Shown: piece by piece, positions 1 through 8,135 of the stretch
How the letters are laid out: every line of letters starts with the position of its first letter
Position numbering within the stretch: position 1 is the stretch's first letter
The notes under the pieces: generated by a model
Seen by the model: only the letters and a program-made list of their open reading frames with translations
The model's database searches: none
What the model was told of the DNA's origin: nothing
Assembly (NCBI GenBank): GCA_001464765.1
Contig: LNDV01000034.1
Span: forward strand, 1,154,671 to 1,218,670
Length of the DNA stretch: 64,000 nt
Source: Betaproteobacteria bacterium Ga0077526
GTDB lineage: Bacteria; Pseudomonadota; Gammaproteobacteria; Burkholderiales; Ga0077523
Direction of reading: 5' to 3'
Made by a program: the position numbers and the translations under genes

Positions 1-119
1 CACAGAACTGGTGATGCGGTGGCCCTTCGCGTTTTGCGCAAGCGGAGACGGGCGCGTAGACCGGAGGTGATATTGACTGCAAGGCGCGAAACGCTCGCCG
101 ACGCGAACACGACGGTCGC

Positions 120-147
120 TTGCCGCGCGCGCGAATCCGGCTAGAAT
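120..147 (+). promoter_or_regulatory. Candidate sigma-70 promoter of the first PEP-CTERM gene
   Basis: A -35-like TTGCCG at 120-125 and a -10-like TAGAAT at 142-147 are separated by 16 bases. The -10 matches the consensus at 5 of 6 positions and the -35 at 4 of 6. It would give a leader of about 60 bases before the ATG at 216. I see nothing else in bases 1-119. Inference from motif matching only. Confidence 0.4.
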
Positions 148-215
148 CTCCAGCCATCGAAGAGCGGCACCGCAGACCGCTCCCGATACTGACCAACAAA
201 ACGAAAGAGACCGCC

Positions 216-1109
216 ATGTTCCTCCGCTCGATCGCCGCAGTCGGTGTAGTCGCCCTTCTGGGGGCCGCGCCTCACGTTCACGCCGCAACCTTCTCCTACG
301 CCGCAACCAACAGCACCGGCTTTTCTGCCGCGCAGCTCGCTGCCGGGGACTTCTCCTTTACGGACGCCGACCTCGAACTCGGGGGTGGCGTTGCGGTATC
401 CGACCTCCGCGAAGCGCTCGGGCCCACCGCGCCCGAGATGCGTGCCGAGGCGCAATCTCTTCACGGTATCAACCGGGTTCTGGCGAGCAGCAACATGGCG
501 GTCATCAGCGAGGAAGACCGCGCCACCGGCATCGGTGGGCCCTTCTCCATGGCCGTGTCCATCTGGGCCGATACCTTCACCATCACCGGCGGCACCGGCA
601 CCGGGACGGTTTCGCTGAGCGCCGGCGTGTCGGGCCAGTTCGGTAACGGTTATGGCGCCGAGGGGCTCTACGCACTGGCTGCAGCGTCCGAGGCGGAAGC
701 GGGCGAGATCCTGGACGACCCTGTCGGCGCCGTGCTCGGCGACGCGTTGCCGTCGCCGATCCTCCTGGTGCATCAGAGCACCACGGCGCCGCAGTACATG
801 GCCGATGGCGAACGTGTGGCGCCCGGCAGCGCATTCGGCCGCACCGTGATCGGCACTTACGAATTCACGTATGACCAGCCCTTCGTGCTCGTGAGCATGC
901 TGGCGGGGTTCGCTCACGACTTCGGATCGTTGTCGGCGATGCAGTCGGCTGTGTTCGGACTCACCGTGACGGGCAACGCGGCTGCGGTGATCGAGACGGG
1001 GTCCGGCGTCGCCTATCCCCTCGCCGCGGTACCCGAGCCGGAAACCTACGCGCTGTTCCTCGCCGGCCTCGGCCTGCTGGGTGTGGCGGCGCGCCGCGCC
1101 CGGGCCTGA
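216..1109 (+). CDS. PEP-CTERM sorting domain protein
   Basis: A secreted protein of 297 residues that is probably sorted at the cell surface by the exosortase/PEP-CTERM route. The N-terminus (MFLRSIAAVGVVALLG) is a signal peptide ending near AHVHAA-type residues. The C-terminus has the classic tripartite tail: VPEPETYALF, a hydrophobic helix, then the basic end AARRARA. The middle has no domain I recognise. An in-frame TTG extends the frame back to 120, but that would put 32 charged residues before the signal peptide, so the ATG at 216 is chosen. Two more PEP-CTERM proteins lie in the window (17130-17762 and 41914-42423). No exosortase gene is present here. Confidence 0.88.
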   Translation: MFLRSIAAVGVVALLGAAPHVHAATFSYAATNSTGFSAAQLAAGDFSFTDADLELGGGVAVSDLREALGPTAPEMRAEAQSLHGINRVLASSNMAVISEEDRATGIGGPFSMAVSIWADTFTITGGTGTGTVSLSAGVSGQFGNGYGAEGLYALAAASEAEAGEILDDPVGAVLGDALPSPILLVHQSTTAPQYMADGERVAPGSAFGRTVIGTYEFTYDQPFVLVSMLAGFAHDFGSLSAMQSAVFGLTVTGNAAAVIETGSGVAYPLAAVPEPETYALFLAGLGLLGVAARRARA

Positions 1110-1119
1110 CGGATCCTGA

Positions 1120-1977
1120 TCAAACCACCGCGAGCGACGTCGGTCCTCGCGGTGGCGGAAAGGCGGCATCGATCTCCTTCAAGTCCGTTGCCGTGAAGGC
1201 GACCGGGCGCCGCGTGAAGTTCTCCTTCACGTGGGCAGGGTTCACCGCCTTCGGAATCGCGATCACATCCCCTTCCCGCATGACCCAGGCCAGCGCGGCC
1301 TGGGTCGCCGTCACGCTGTGGCGAGCACCTACGCGTTTGAACACGGCGTGACTCGCCAGAGCCCCCTGGTCGATCGGGCAGTACGCCATGAGCGGCATCG
1401 TGTGCTGGCGCATCCACGGCAGCAGGTCGAACTCGATGCCTCGCTCACCGGCCGAGTAGTACACCTGATTGGTGGTGCACGCCTCGCCGCCCGTGACCTT
1501 GGCGAGGCGTTCCATGTCCTTCGCGTCGAAGTTGCTCACGCCCCAATGACGGATCTTCCCGGCAGCCTTCAGCCCCTCGAAGGCTTCCACCGTCTGCGAC
1601 AGCGCATGGGAACCCTTCCAGTGCAGCAGGTAGAGATCGATAGTGTCGAGGCCCAGGCGGGCCAGGCTGCGCTCGCAGGCGGAGGCGGTGCCCTTGCGAC
1701 TGGCGTTGTGCGGGTAGAGCTTGCTCACGATGAACACGTCGGCGCGCTTCAGCGTGCCTGCCGCGAAGGCCTCGGCCAGGGCGGCCCCCACCACTTCCTC
1801 GGCCCCCCCTTCGCCGTACATCTCGGCGGTGTCGATCAGCCGGCAGCCGAGGTCGAGGGCGAGCCGGACCGCCGCAATCTCCTGGCGTCGGGACCGGGCT
1901 GTTTCGCCCATGCGCCAGGTGCCGAGGCCCAGCGTGGGGACGGTCTCGCCGTTCGGCAGTCTGGTGTGTGTCTTCAT
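1120..1977 (-). CDS. Aldo/keto reductase
   Basis: An NADPH-dependent oxidoreductase of 285 residues that should reduce aldehydes or ketones to alcohols in the cytoplasm. It has the family (alpha/beta)8 hallmarks: the N-terminal LGLGTWRMGE, and the catalytic tetrad Asp49, Tyr54 (DTAEMYGEGG), Lys86 (IVSKLYPHN) and His119 (LYLLHWKGS). The length is close to that of short AKRs such as YeaE or DkgB. The frame stays open upstream to 2091, but MKTHTRLPNG at 1977 is the normal family start. The substrate cannot be inferred. It is convergent with the PEP-CTERM gene, with 10 bases between the stops. Confidence 0.9.
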   Translation of the reverse strand: MKTHTRLPNGETVPTLGLGTWRMGETARSRRQEIAAVRLALDLGCRLIDTAEMYGEGGAEEVVGAALAEAFAAGTLKRADVFIVSKLYPHNASRKGTASACERSLARLGLDTIDLYLLHWKGSHALSQTVEAFEGLKAAGKIRHWGVSNFDAKDMERLAKVTGGEACTTNQVYYSAGERGIEFDLLPWMRQHTMPLMAYCPIDQGALASHAVFKRVGARHSVTATQAALAWVMREGDVIAIPKAVNPAHVKENFTRRPVAFTATDLKEIDAAFPPPRGPTSLAVV

Positions 1978-2166
1978 CGTCTCTGGAGGGGTTCGCGGAT
2001 GCGGTCGGTGGTGCCCGAAGGAACGCGGCATTCCTGCACGGAATTCGTCGTTCCGGTCATTGTCGCGCACTTCGCGGACGCGGTTTCCCACTTCCGCAGA
2101 GGCATGGGCGACAGCCCGTCGGTGCCGAGCGCTCTGACTGACCGCCAGCCTGCCCGGTCGCGCGCA

Positions 2167-2196
2167 TTGTGGGTGGCGCGCGCATGCGGGTACGAT
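2167..2196 (+). promoter_or_regulatory. Candidate promoter of the thiolase gene
   Basis: TTGTGG at 2167-2172 and TACGAT at 2191-2196 are 18 bases apart, about 77 bases before the thiolase ATG, in the 295-base divergent gap with the aldo/keto reductase. Motif match only. Confidence 0.28.
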
Positions 2197-2272
2197 TCCC
2201 CGTTCGGTCCGGCCCGGCGCTCCTGGGCGCCGCCGGCAAGAAGCTCACTCACGCACCTAACAGGATGCTCCC

Positions 2273-3475
2273 ATGCCTGAAGCCTTCATCTGCGCCGCGC
2301 TGCGCACTCCCATCGGTCGCTATGGCGGCTCCCTCTCGAGCGTCCGTCCCGACGACCTCGCAGCTGTTCCGCTGAAGGCGCTCATGCAGCGCCACGGCTC
2401 GGTGGACTGGGCGGCGGTGGACGACGTCGTGTTCGGCTGCGCGAATCAGGCAGGCGAGGACAACCGGAACGTGGCGCGCATGGGGCTCCTGCTGGCCGGA
2501 CTGCCGAAGGAGATCCCGGCCTCCACCATCAACCGGCTGTGCGGTTCGGGCATGGATGCCGTGGGGATCGTGGCCCGGGCGATCCGCGCCGGCGAGATCG
2601 AAATGGGCATTGCCGGCGGCGTCGAGAGCATGTCGCGCGCGCCGTTCGTGATGCCCAAGGCCACGAGCGCCTTCTCGCGCGACAACGCCGTGTTCGACAC
2701 CACCATCGGCTGGCGCTTCGTGAACCCGCTGATGAAGCAGATGTACGGCACCGACTCCATGCCCGAGACGGCCGAGAACGTCGCGGCCGAGTACGGTGTG
2801 TCGCGGGAGTCGCAGGACGCCTTCGCGCTGCGGTCGCAGGCGAGAGCGTCCGCCGCGCAGGCAAACGGGCGACTGGCGCGGGAGATCGTCCCCGTCACCA
2901 TTCCCGCGAGAAAGGGTGACCCGGTGGTGGTGGATCGCGACGAGCATCCGCGCGAGACCACACTCGATGCCCTAGCCAAGCTGAAGCCCATCGTGAAGCC
3001 CGACGGCACCGTGACGGCGGGCAATGCCTCCGGCGTCAACGACGGCGCGTGTGCGCTGATCCTGGCGAGCGAGGCCGCGGCCCGGAAGCACGGGCTCGTG
3101 CCGATGGCACGAGTTGTCGGCGTCGCTACCGCGGGATGCGCCCCACGGGTGATGGGCATCGGGCCGGTGCCGGCCAGCCAGAAGCTTCTCGCCCGCCTCG
3201 GGCTCACCGTGGACCAGATCGACGTGGTCGAACTGAACGAGGCTTTCGCGGCCCAGGGACTCGCCGTCGTGCGCGAACTGGGCATCGCCGACGACGACCC
3301 CCGAGTCAATCCGAACGGCGGCGCCATTGCCCTGGGGCACCCGCTCGGGATGAGCGGGGCACGCCTGGTCGCAACCGCCGCTCACGAACTCATGGCGCAG
3401 AACAAGCGCTACGCCCTCACCACCATGTGCATCGGCGTGGGCCAGGGGATCGCCGCGGTGATCGAGCGCGTCTGA
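2273..3475 (+). CDS. pcaF: Acetyl-CoA C-acyltransferase, 3-oxoadipyl-CoA thiolase type
   Basis: A thiolase of 400 residues that cleaves a 3-oxoacyl-CoA with CoA to acetyl-CoA and a shortened acyl-CoA. The catalytic set is complete: nucleophile Cys90 in INRLCGSGMDAV, His356 in GGAIALGHPLGMSG, and Cys386 in MCIGVGQG. The N-terminus FICAALRTPIGRYGG and the overall length fit the PcaF/PaaJ group that acts on 3-oxoadipyl-CoA in the last step of the beta-ketoadipate and phenylacetate pathways. Neighbouring ring-cleavage genes are absent, so a general beta-ketothiolase role in fatty-acid or aromatic-acid breakdown is equally possible. A 3-hydroxyacyl-CoA dehydrogenase lies 2.5 kb downstream. Confidence 0.9.
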   Translation: MPEAFICAALRTPIGRYGGSLSSVRPDDLAAVPLKALMQRHGSVDWAAVDDVVFGCANQAGEDNRNVARMGLLLAGLPKEIPASTINRLCGSGMDAVGIVARAIRAGEIEMGIAGGVESMSRAPFVMPKATSAFSRDNAVFDTTIGWRFVNPLMKQMYGTDSMPETAENVAAEYGVSRESQDAFALRSQARASAAQANGRLAREIVPVTIPARKGDPVVVDRDEHPRETTLDALAKLKPIVKPDGTVTAGNASGVNDGACALILASEAAARKHGLVPMARVVGVATAGCAPRVMGIGPVPASQKLLARLGLTVDQIDVVELNEAFAAQGLAVVRELGIADDDPRVNPNGGAIALGHPLGMSGARLVATAAHELMAQNKRYALTTMCIGVGQGIAAVIERV

Positions 3476-3892
3476 CCCGGCTCGCCGTCAGCGCCCCGAA
3501 CCATCGTGGGGGCGCGTATTCCTCCGGAACCCGCGTCGTTGTCGCCTCGAGCGGACAGCCGCGGGTTCCGACCACCGGCACCCGCTGACGCGGTATGACG
3601 CCGCGATGTTCCCGGGCCATGCCTTCCGCGCCTCTCCGCGCGGGTCATGCCGTATGAGTTTCGTCGTAACGTCCTGATCATCTGGCGAAACGCGCCTCGC
3701 GCCGATTCTTCGGCCGTAAACGCATTTCTCCTCGGAGCGCAGGCCGAAATCTCTCGCAAGCCTGCCGCGCAGCAGATTCGCCTGGCCCCGCCGGACGCCC
3801 CCTGACCATTCCATCGGGATTTCTCGTGCATGGTTCTCGCTACCTTTCCGGGCAGGAGGCCGCAGGGGCCGGAAACCAGCAGGGAGGCGATC
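3476..3892. other. Intergenic region between thiolase and TIR gene
   Basis: 417 bases without a convincing gene. The open frames here lack codon bias and a ribosome binding site. It holds the stem-loop at 3525-3570 and must contain the start signals of the TIR-caspase unit, but I see no good -35/-10 pair. Confidence 0.5.
3525..3570 (+). terminator. Inverted repeat downstream of the thiolase, possible terminator
   Basis: CGGAACCCGCG at 3525-3535 is perfectly complementary to CGCGGGTTCCG at 3560-3570, giving an 11-bp stem and a 24-base loop, 50 bases after the thiolase stop. There is no T-run, so intrinsic termination is uncertain; it could instead stabilise the mRNA end. Confidence 0.35.
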
Positions 3893-4969
3893 ATGGCCGG
3901 AATCTTCGTAAGCTATCGGCGCAGCGACACCACGGGATACGCGGGTCGACTCGTGGACGAACTCGAACGTCAGTTCCCCGGGCACCAGCTGTTCCGGGAT
4001 GTCGAATCCATCGAAGCGGGTTCCGATTTCGTCGAGGCGATCGACCGGGCGCTCCAGGCGTCCTCGGCGCTTCTGGTCCTCATCGGACCGCGCTGGCTCG
4101 ACGCCGTGGATGCCAAAGGCAAGCGCCGCCTGGACGATGCCCGGGACTTCGTCCGGCTCGAGATCGCCGCGGCGCTGCAGAGCGGCGTGAAGGTGATCCC
4201 CGTCCTGGTGGACGGCGCGCAGATGCCTCCGGAGGAGAAGCTGCCCGCCGACATCCAGCGCCTCGCTCGTAGGCAGGCCCACGAGCTCACCGACCGCCGC
4301 TGGGACTACGACGTGGATCAGCTCTTCGATCAGCTGGGCCGCATTCAGGGTATCGAGCGCGACCGCCCGGAGGGTGCCGAGATTCCCGCGGCCCGCCGCA
4401 CCCCGACGCGGGCGAGCGGCACCTGGCTCAAGGTCGGCGCAGGCGCACTCGCAACGGTTGTCGGTCTGGGTGTGTTCGGGTTCTTCTCGGATTCGCCTTC
4501 CACGCCGGCGACGGCGATGTCCCCGTCGCAGGGGCTGGCTGTGGAAGCTGCACAGCCCGTCATCGCGCCGCAGCCGGCTGTCCCGCAGGCCGCAACGCCC
4601 GTATCCGCGCCCGAGCCCACCCGGCTCGTGGAGCCGGTGGCTCAGCGTGTCGCGGCGCAGCTTCCCGGGCCTTCGACCACGCTGCCGAATGTCGCCGGTC
4701 TTTGGCGCTCGACGCAGGGCGACGGCATCTACTTCGAACAGGACAAGCAGGAAGTCGCCGTGCTGGCAGGCGATGCCTCTGCCAACCACGGCTTCATCGG
4801 CGGAGGTACCATCCAGGGACGGCAAGTGGTGCTCGCACTCACGCATCTGCAGAGTGGCGCGCCGATCCGCATGGAGCTCGATGTGTCGCCCGACGGGCAG
4901 CGCATGACGGGTGTGGGCACCGTTGCCGGCAACGGACATCAGGAACGAATCATCCTTGTGCGGCAGTGA
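3893..4969 (+). CDS. TIR domain protein with a membrane anchor
   Basis: A protein of 358 residues. Residues 1-150 form a TIR domain of the TIR_2 type: strand A is GIFVSYRRSD, the BB-loop region is RDVESIEAGSDF, and VRLEI carries Glu90 at the position of the catalytic glutamate of NAD-cleaving TIRs. A single hydrophobic helix at about 179-198 follows, then a Pro/Ala-rich linker (200-260) and a C-terminal beta-rich domain (265-358) that I do not recognise and that would sit in the periplasm. The start is chosen at 3893 because AGGGAGG lies just upstream. The next gene, 49 bases downstream on the same strand, is a caspase-like protease, so the two are probably co-transcribed. Known from the family: bacterial TIRs often hydrolyse or cyclise NAD in anti-phage signalling. 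Inferred: an analogous role here. Confidence 0.85.
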   Translation: MAGIFVSYRRSDTTGYAGRLVDELERQFPGHQLFRDVESIEAGSDFVEAIDRALQASSALLVLIGPRWLDAVDAKGKRRLDDARDFVRLEIAAALQSGVKVIPVLVDGAQMPPEEKLPADIQRLARRQAHELTDRRWDYDVDQLFDQLGRIQGIERDRPEGAEIPAARRTPTRASGTWLKVGAGALATVVGLGVFGFFSDSPSTPATAMSPSQGLAVEAAQPVIAPQPAVPQAATPVSAPEPTRLVEPVAQRVAAQLPGPSTTLPNVAGLWRSTQGDGIYFEQDKQEVAVLAGDASANHGFIGGGTIQGRQVVLALTHLQSGAPIRMELDVSPDGQRMTGVGTVAGNGHQERIILVRQ

Positions 4970-5018
4970 GCGCACGAGGATTCGCGAGATATGACAACCT
5001 GAACACGGAGGAAGCGTC

Positions 5019-5864
5019 ATGGCGAAGAAGGCGGTCTTGATCGGCGTGAACCGGTACCGGATGCCCGGGGCCGATCTGCGGGGCTGTGTGAACGACGTGG
5101 TGAACATGACCAACGTTCTCACGCAGGTCTACGGGTTTGCGAAATCGGACATCGTCACGCTGACGGATTTCGGGGCGACCAAGAAGGCGATGCAGGCCGC
5201 GATTCGCGCGCTCGTGACCGGCGGCCGCAAGGGCGACGTGCTGTATCTGCACTATTCGGGGCACGGCGCCAACGTACCCGACACGAACGGTGACGAAGCG
5301 GACGGCCGCGACGAGATTCTCTGCCCGACGGACCTCGACTGGAAGTCCCCGCCCACCGACGACTGGTTGCGCGCCACCTTCAACCGTCTCAAGGCCGGCG
5401 TGAGTCTCACGGTGGTGATGGACTGCTGCCACTCCGGCACCAACACCCGTGCTCTTCTCCCGCCCGACGCGCCGTCCATTCCGCGCTATCTGCCGAACCC
5501 GTGGGACCTGATGGCGGTGGAATCCGGGCGCAAGCTGCGCGGCGCGGTGCGCGTGGGCATGCATACCGCGAGCAAGGCTGCCCGACGCCGCAGCGACGTG
5601 GTGAACGTCGACATCCCGGAAGTGCTGGTCACCGGCTGCCGGGACACGCAGACCTCCGCGGACGCCTTCATCGGCGGGTCCTTCAACGGCGCGCTCACTC
5701 ACAGCCTGGTCGCCGCGATCAAGGAGAAGAAGGGCAATCTCAGTTATCGCGATCTGCACGCGCTCACCAAGACGAAGCTCGCCAAGGGCAAGTTCGACCA
5801 GGTGCCGCAGCTGGAGGGCCGCAAGACCAATCTGGATCTGCCGTTCCTGTCGCCCATCGTTTGA
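5019..5864 (+). CDS. Caspase-like (metacaspase, peptidase C14) protease
   Basis: A protein of 281 residues formed almost entirely by a p20-type caspase fold. It starts with KKAVLIGVNRY. The catalytic dyad is His82 in HYSGHG and Cys137 in VMDCCHSGT. Acidic residues in DEADGRDEI could build the pocket that binds a basic P1 residue, as in metacaspases and orthocaspases, which cleave after Arg or Lys. There is no signal peptide or transmembrane segment, so it should be cytoplasmic. The start has a GGAGGAAG ribosome site. The TIR gene is 49 bases upstream, and the pairing suggests the protease is the effector or partner of the TIR protein. Stand-alone orthocaspases also occur in Betaproteobacteria, so the link is an inference. 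Confidence 0.88.
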   Translation: MAKKAVLIGVNRYRMPGADLRGCVNDVVNMTNVLTQVYGFAKSDIVTLTDFGATKKAMQAAIRALVTGGRKGDVLYLHYSGHGANVPDTNGDEADGRDEILCPTDLDWKSPPTDDWLRATFNRLKAGVSLTVVMDCCHSGTNTRALLPPDAPSIPRYLPNPWDLMAVESGRKLRGAVRVGMHTASKAARRRSDVVNVDIPEVLVTGCRDTQTSADAFIGGSFNGALTHSLVAAIKEKKGNLSYRDLHALTKTKLAKGKFDQVPQLEGRKTNLDLPFLSPIV

Positions 5865-5950
5865 CCCATTGCCTGACCCGGCGTCGGGCTCCGCCCGGCG
5901 CCGCGCGATAGAATCGGGGCTCCCAGAGTTTCTTTTCCAGAGAGTCCTCC

Positions 5951-6802
5951 ATGCAGATCAGCACCATCGGCGTCGTCGGCGCCGGCACCATGGGCAATGG
6001 CATCGCCCAGGCCTGCGCCGTTGCAGGCTATTCCGTCACGATGACCGACATCTCCCAGGCCGCGATCGACCGCGGCCTGAAGAACGTCGACGGCAGCCTC
6101 GAGCGCCTCGTCAAGAAAGAGAAGATGACGGCTGAGGCCAAGGCCACCGCCATGGGGCGCATCCAGACCTCCAGCGACCTCGGCGCACTGGCGAGCGCGG
6201 ACCTCATCATCGAGGCCGCCACCGAGAACCTGCCCCTCAAGCTGGAGATCTTCGGCAAGCTCGATGCCCTGGCGCGCCCCGAAGCCATCATCGCGTCGAA
6301 CACCTCGTCCATCTCGATCACCAAGCTCGCCACTGCCACCAAGCGTCCGTCGCAGGTGATCGGCATGCACTTCTTCAACCCGGTGCCAGTGATGCAGCTC
6401 GTGGAACTCATCCGCGGCCTGCAGACCTCCGACGACACCTACGCGGCCGTCGAAGCCGTCACGAAGGGCGTCGGCAAGTCGCCCGTCAAGGTGCGCAACT
6501 CCCCTGGCTTCGTGGTGAACCGCCTGCTGTGCCCGATGATCAACGAGGCCGTGTTCGCGCTCGGTGAGGGGCTCGCGACGGCGCAGGAGATCGACGACGC
6601 CATGCGCATGGGCTGCAATCACCCCATCGGCCCGCTGGCGCTGTGCGACCTCATCGGGCTCGATGTGGAACTCGCGGTGATGCAGGTGCTGTTCGAAGGG
6701 TTCAAGGATCCGAAGTACCGCCCCGCCCCCCTGCTGGTGGAGATGGTCGAAGCCGGCTATCTCGGCCGCAAGACCGGCCGCGGTTTCTACACCTACGGCT
6801 GA
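5951..6802 (+). CDS. hbd: 3-hydroxybutyryl-CoA dehydrogenase
   Basis: An NAD-dependent dehydrogenase of 283 residues that converts 3-hydroxyacyl-CoA to 3-oxoacyl-CoA. The Rossmann motif is GVVGAGTMGNGIAQ (residues 7-20). The catalytic histidine is His140 in GMHFFNPVPVMQLVE, and the C-terminal helical domain has NHPIGPLALCDLIGLD and the ending GRKTGRGFYTYG, both typical of Hbd/PaaH proteins. The length equals that of the usual short-chain enzyme. It is preceded by 86 bases after the caspase gene with a TAGAAT-like -10 at 5909-5914 but no clear -35. It may work with the thiolase at 2273 in short-chain or aromatic acyl-CoA breakdown. Confidence 0.93.
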   Translation: MQISTIGVVGAGTMGNGIAQACAVAGYSVTMTDISQAAIDRGLKNVDGSLERLVKKEKMTAEAKATAMGRIQTSSDLGALASADLIIEAATENLPLKLEIFGKLDALARPEAIIASNTSSISITKLATATKRPSQVIGMHFFNPVPVMQLVELIRGLQTSDDTYAAVEAVTKGVGKSPVKVRNSPGFVVNRLLCPMINEAVFALGEGLATAQEIDDAMRMGCNHPIGPLALCDLIGLDVELAVMQVLFEGFKDPKYRPAPLLVEMVEAGYLGRKTGRGFYTYG

Positions 6803-7422
6803 TCGGGCTTTCCCGGGCTCCAGAGCGACGTCACGGACGCCACGTCCGTGACGTACGCGAACACATCGCTCATGCAGAGCAGCGCTGCCGCCTGATGGTC
6901 CGGTGAGACCGCCGCCACCGCGTCGGCCGGCACCAGCACCCGGTAGTCGAGATTGCGCGCCGTATACACGGTGCTCATCACACAGCAGTGCGTCGTCACC
7001 CCGCAGCACACCAGATTCGCGATCCGCTTGCTTCGCAGAAGCAGGTCGAGATCCGTCCCCAGGAAGCAGTCGTAGCGCCGCTTGTTGCGGATGCGGTAGT
7101 CGCCGGGTCGGGCGTCGAGCCCGTCGGTGAGTTCGCAGCCCGGCGTGCCCTCCAGGCAGTGGACCGGGTCGTACTCCAGTTCGATCCCGTAGTCGCTGAG
7201 ATCGCTGCGATGCATCTCGTGCGTGAAGATAACCGGCGCGCTGTGCGCACGGGCCCAGGCGATCAGCCGGTTGATCGCCGGCACGATGGCTCGGCCGCCT
7301 GGAGTTTCCTGCACGGCGCCGGCGTCGACGAAGTCACGCTCCATGTCGATCACGAGCAGGGCCGTGTCGACGGGGCGGATCCTCTCGACCGGCAACGGCC
7401 GGATCATCGGCGCCGCGCTCAT
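6793..7422 (-). CDS. Isochorismatase-family cysteine hydrolase
   Basis: A hydrolase of 209 residues of the isochorismatase/nicotinamidase superfamily. The catalytic triad is visible: Asp26 in LLVIDMERDF, Lys114 in RNKRRYD and Cys147 in GVTTHCCVMST. The family splits amides such as ureidoacrylate, N-carbamoylsarcosine or nicotinamide; which one cannot be told. Its ATG overlaps the TGA of the RidA gene (ATGA), so the two are translationally coupled. The pairing resembles RutB-RutC of pyrimidine breakdown, but no other rut gene is here. Its 3' end overlaps the convergent hbd gene by 10 bases. Confidence 0.85.
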   Translation of the reverse strand: MSAAPMIRPLPVERIRPVDTALLVIDMERDFVDAGAVQETPGGRAIVPAINRLIAWARAHSAPVIFTHEMHRSDLSDYGIELEYDPVHCLEGTPGCELTDGLDARPGDYRIRNKRRYDCFLGTDLDLLLRSKRIANLVCCGVTTHCCVMSTVYTARNLDYRVLVPADAVAAVSPDHQAAALLCMSDVFAYVTDVASVTSLWSPGKPDQP

Positions 7423-7820
7423 GCGGGCCGCCGGCAGATGAAGTCGACCTCCACCAGGGCACCCTTCGCGAGCGCGGTGACACCGATGCAGGTGCGCGCG
7501 GGCAGCCTGTCCGCCGGGAAGTACTCGCGATAGATGCGGTTGAACACCGGGTAGTCCTCCTCGAACCGCGTGAGGTAGGCCCCGGTGCGGACCACGTCCT
7601 CCAGGCCGAGCCCGATGCCGGCGAGCACCTTCGAGAGGTTGTCGATCACCAGGCGCGTCTGCGCTTCGATGCCCTCCGGGACCGGGCGATCCGGTTCCCC
7701 CGGAAAGGTGGGCATCTGGCCGGTAACGAAGACCCAGCCGCCGGCTTCGGTGGCGTGGCTGAAGGGGCCCACCTGTTCGGGCGCGCCGGATACGAGGTGG
7801 AACAGGATGTCTCGGGCCAT
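7419..7820 (-). CDS. RidA family (YjgF/YER057c/UK114) protein
   Basis: A small protein of 133 residues. Family members form trimers that hydrolyse reactive enamine/imine intermediates released by amino-acid or pyrimidine catabolism. The C-terminus has the conserved LPARTCIGVTALAKGALVEV, with the arginine that binds the substrate carboxylate, and an ending near EVDFI. The frame is open upstream to 8063, but the ATG at 7820 follows AGAGGA and matches the family start. It is the first gene of a coupled pair with the isochorismatase-family hydrolase, which suggests that the two act in sequence on one nitrogen-containing compound. Confidence 0.87.
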   Translation of the reverse strand: MARDILFHLVSGAPEQVGPFSHATEAGGWVFVTGQMPTFPGEPDRPVPEGIEAQTRLVIDNLSKVLAGIGLGLEDVVRTGAYLTRFEEDYPVFNRIYREYFPADRLPARTCIGVTALAKGALVEVDFICRRPA

Positions 7821-8135
7821 GGAATCCTCTGTGACGGTTTCGAAGTGGGATGAGGTGCGAGTTTGCAGGTTGCGTACCCACTGGCCAAGCATTGCTGCCG
7901 TACGCCTGCAGGCCAGGGAAGCACCGTCTGCCGAGGTCGAAGCGCTGCTCTCCGGTGGTGCGTGCATTGTGCCGACCGCCTTCATCGGGCGCGGGGAGCG
8001 GCCTGATCCCGACGCAACCCACCCGGACTTCTTCCGGGTGACTTCGCCACCCTTACGCGCCACCGCTGCGGTTCACGCGCCTGGCTGCACGATCGCTCCC
8101 ATGCCGATCCGGCGCAATCGTGATGGAGGTGTCCC
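7821..8135. other. Divergent intergenic region with a strong hairpin
   Basis: 315 bases between the RidA gene (leftward) and a small secreted protein (rightward). Apart from the hairpin at 8020-8040 I see no gene and no clear promoter. Confidence 0.5.
8020..8040. repeat. Perfect 8-bp stem-loop, copy A of a short repeat
   Basis: CACCCGGA (8020-8027) and TCCGGGTG (8033-8040) are perfectly complementary around a 5-base loop. A related hairpin matching at 17 of 21 positions lies at 13039-13059, also in a divergent intergenic region about 100-180 bases before a rightward gene. Confidence 0.4.

Noticed and set aside
141..1169. Long leftward open frame of 342 codons opposite the first PEP-CTERM gene
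   Set aside because: Arg/His/Gly-rich, no ribosome site; a shadow of the PEP-CTERM gene in GC-rich DNA.
2249..3327. Leftward open frames opposite the thiolase
   Set aside because: The thiolase on the + strand has all catalytic motifs; the opposite frames have none.
3488..5122. Leftward open frame of 544 codons opposite the TIR gene
   Set aside because: Composition is typical of antisense frames; no domain; the TIR and caspase motifs are on the + strand.
5909..5914. TAGAAT as promoter of the dehydrogenase gene
   Set aside because: No -35 at 15-19 bases upstream; mentioned only with the gene.
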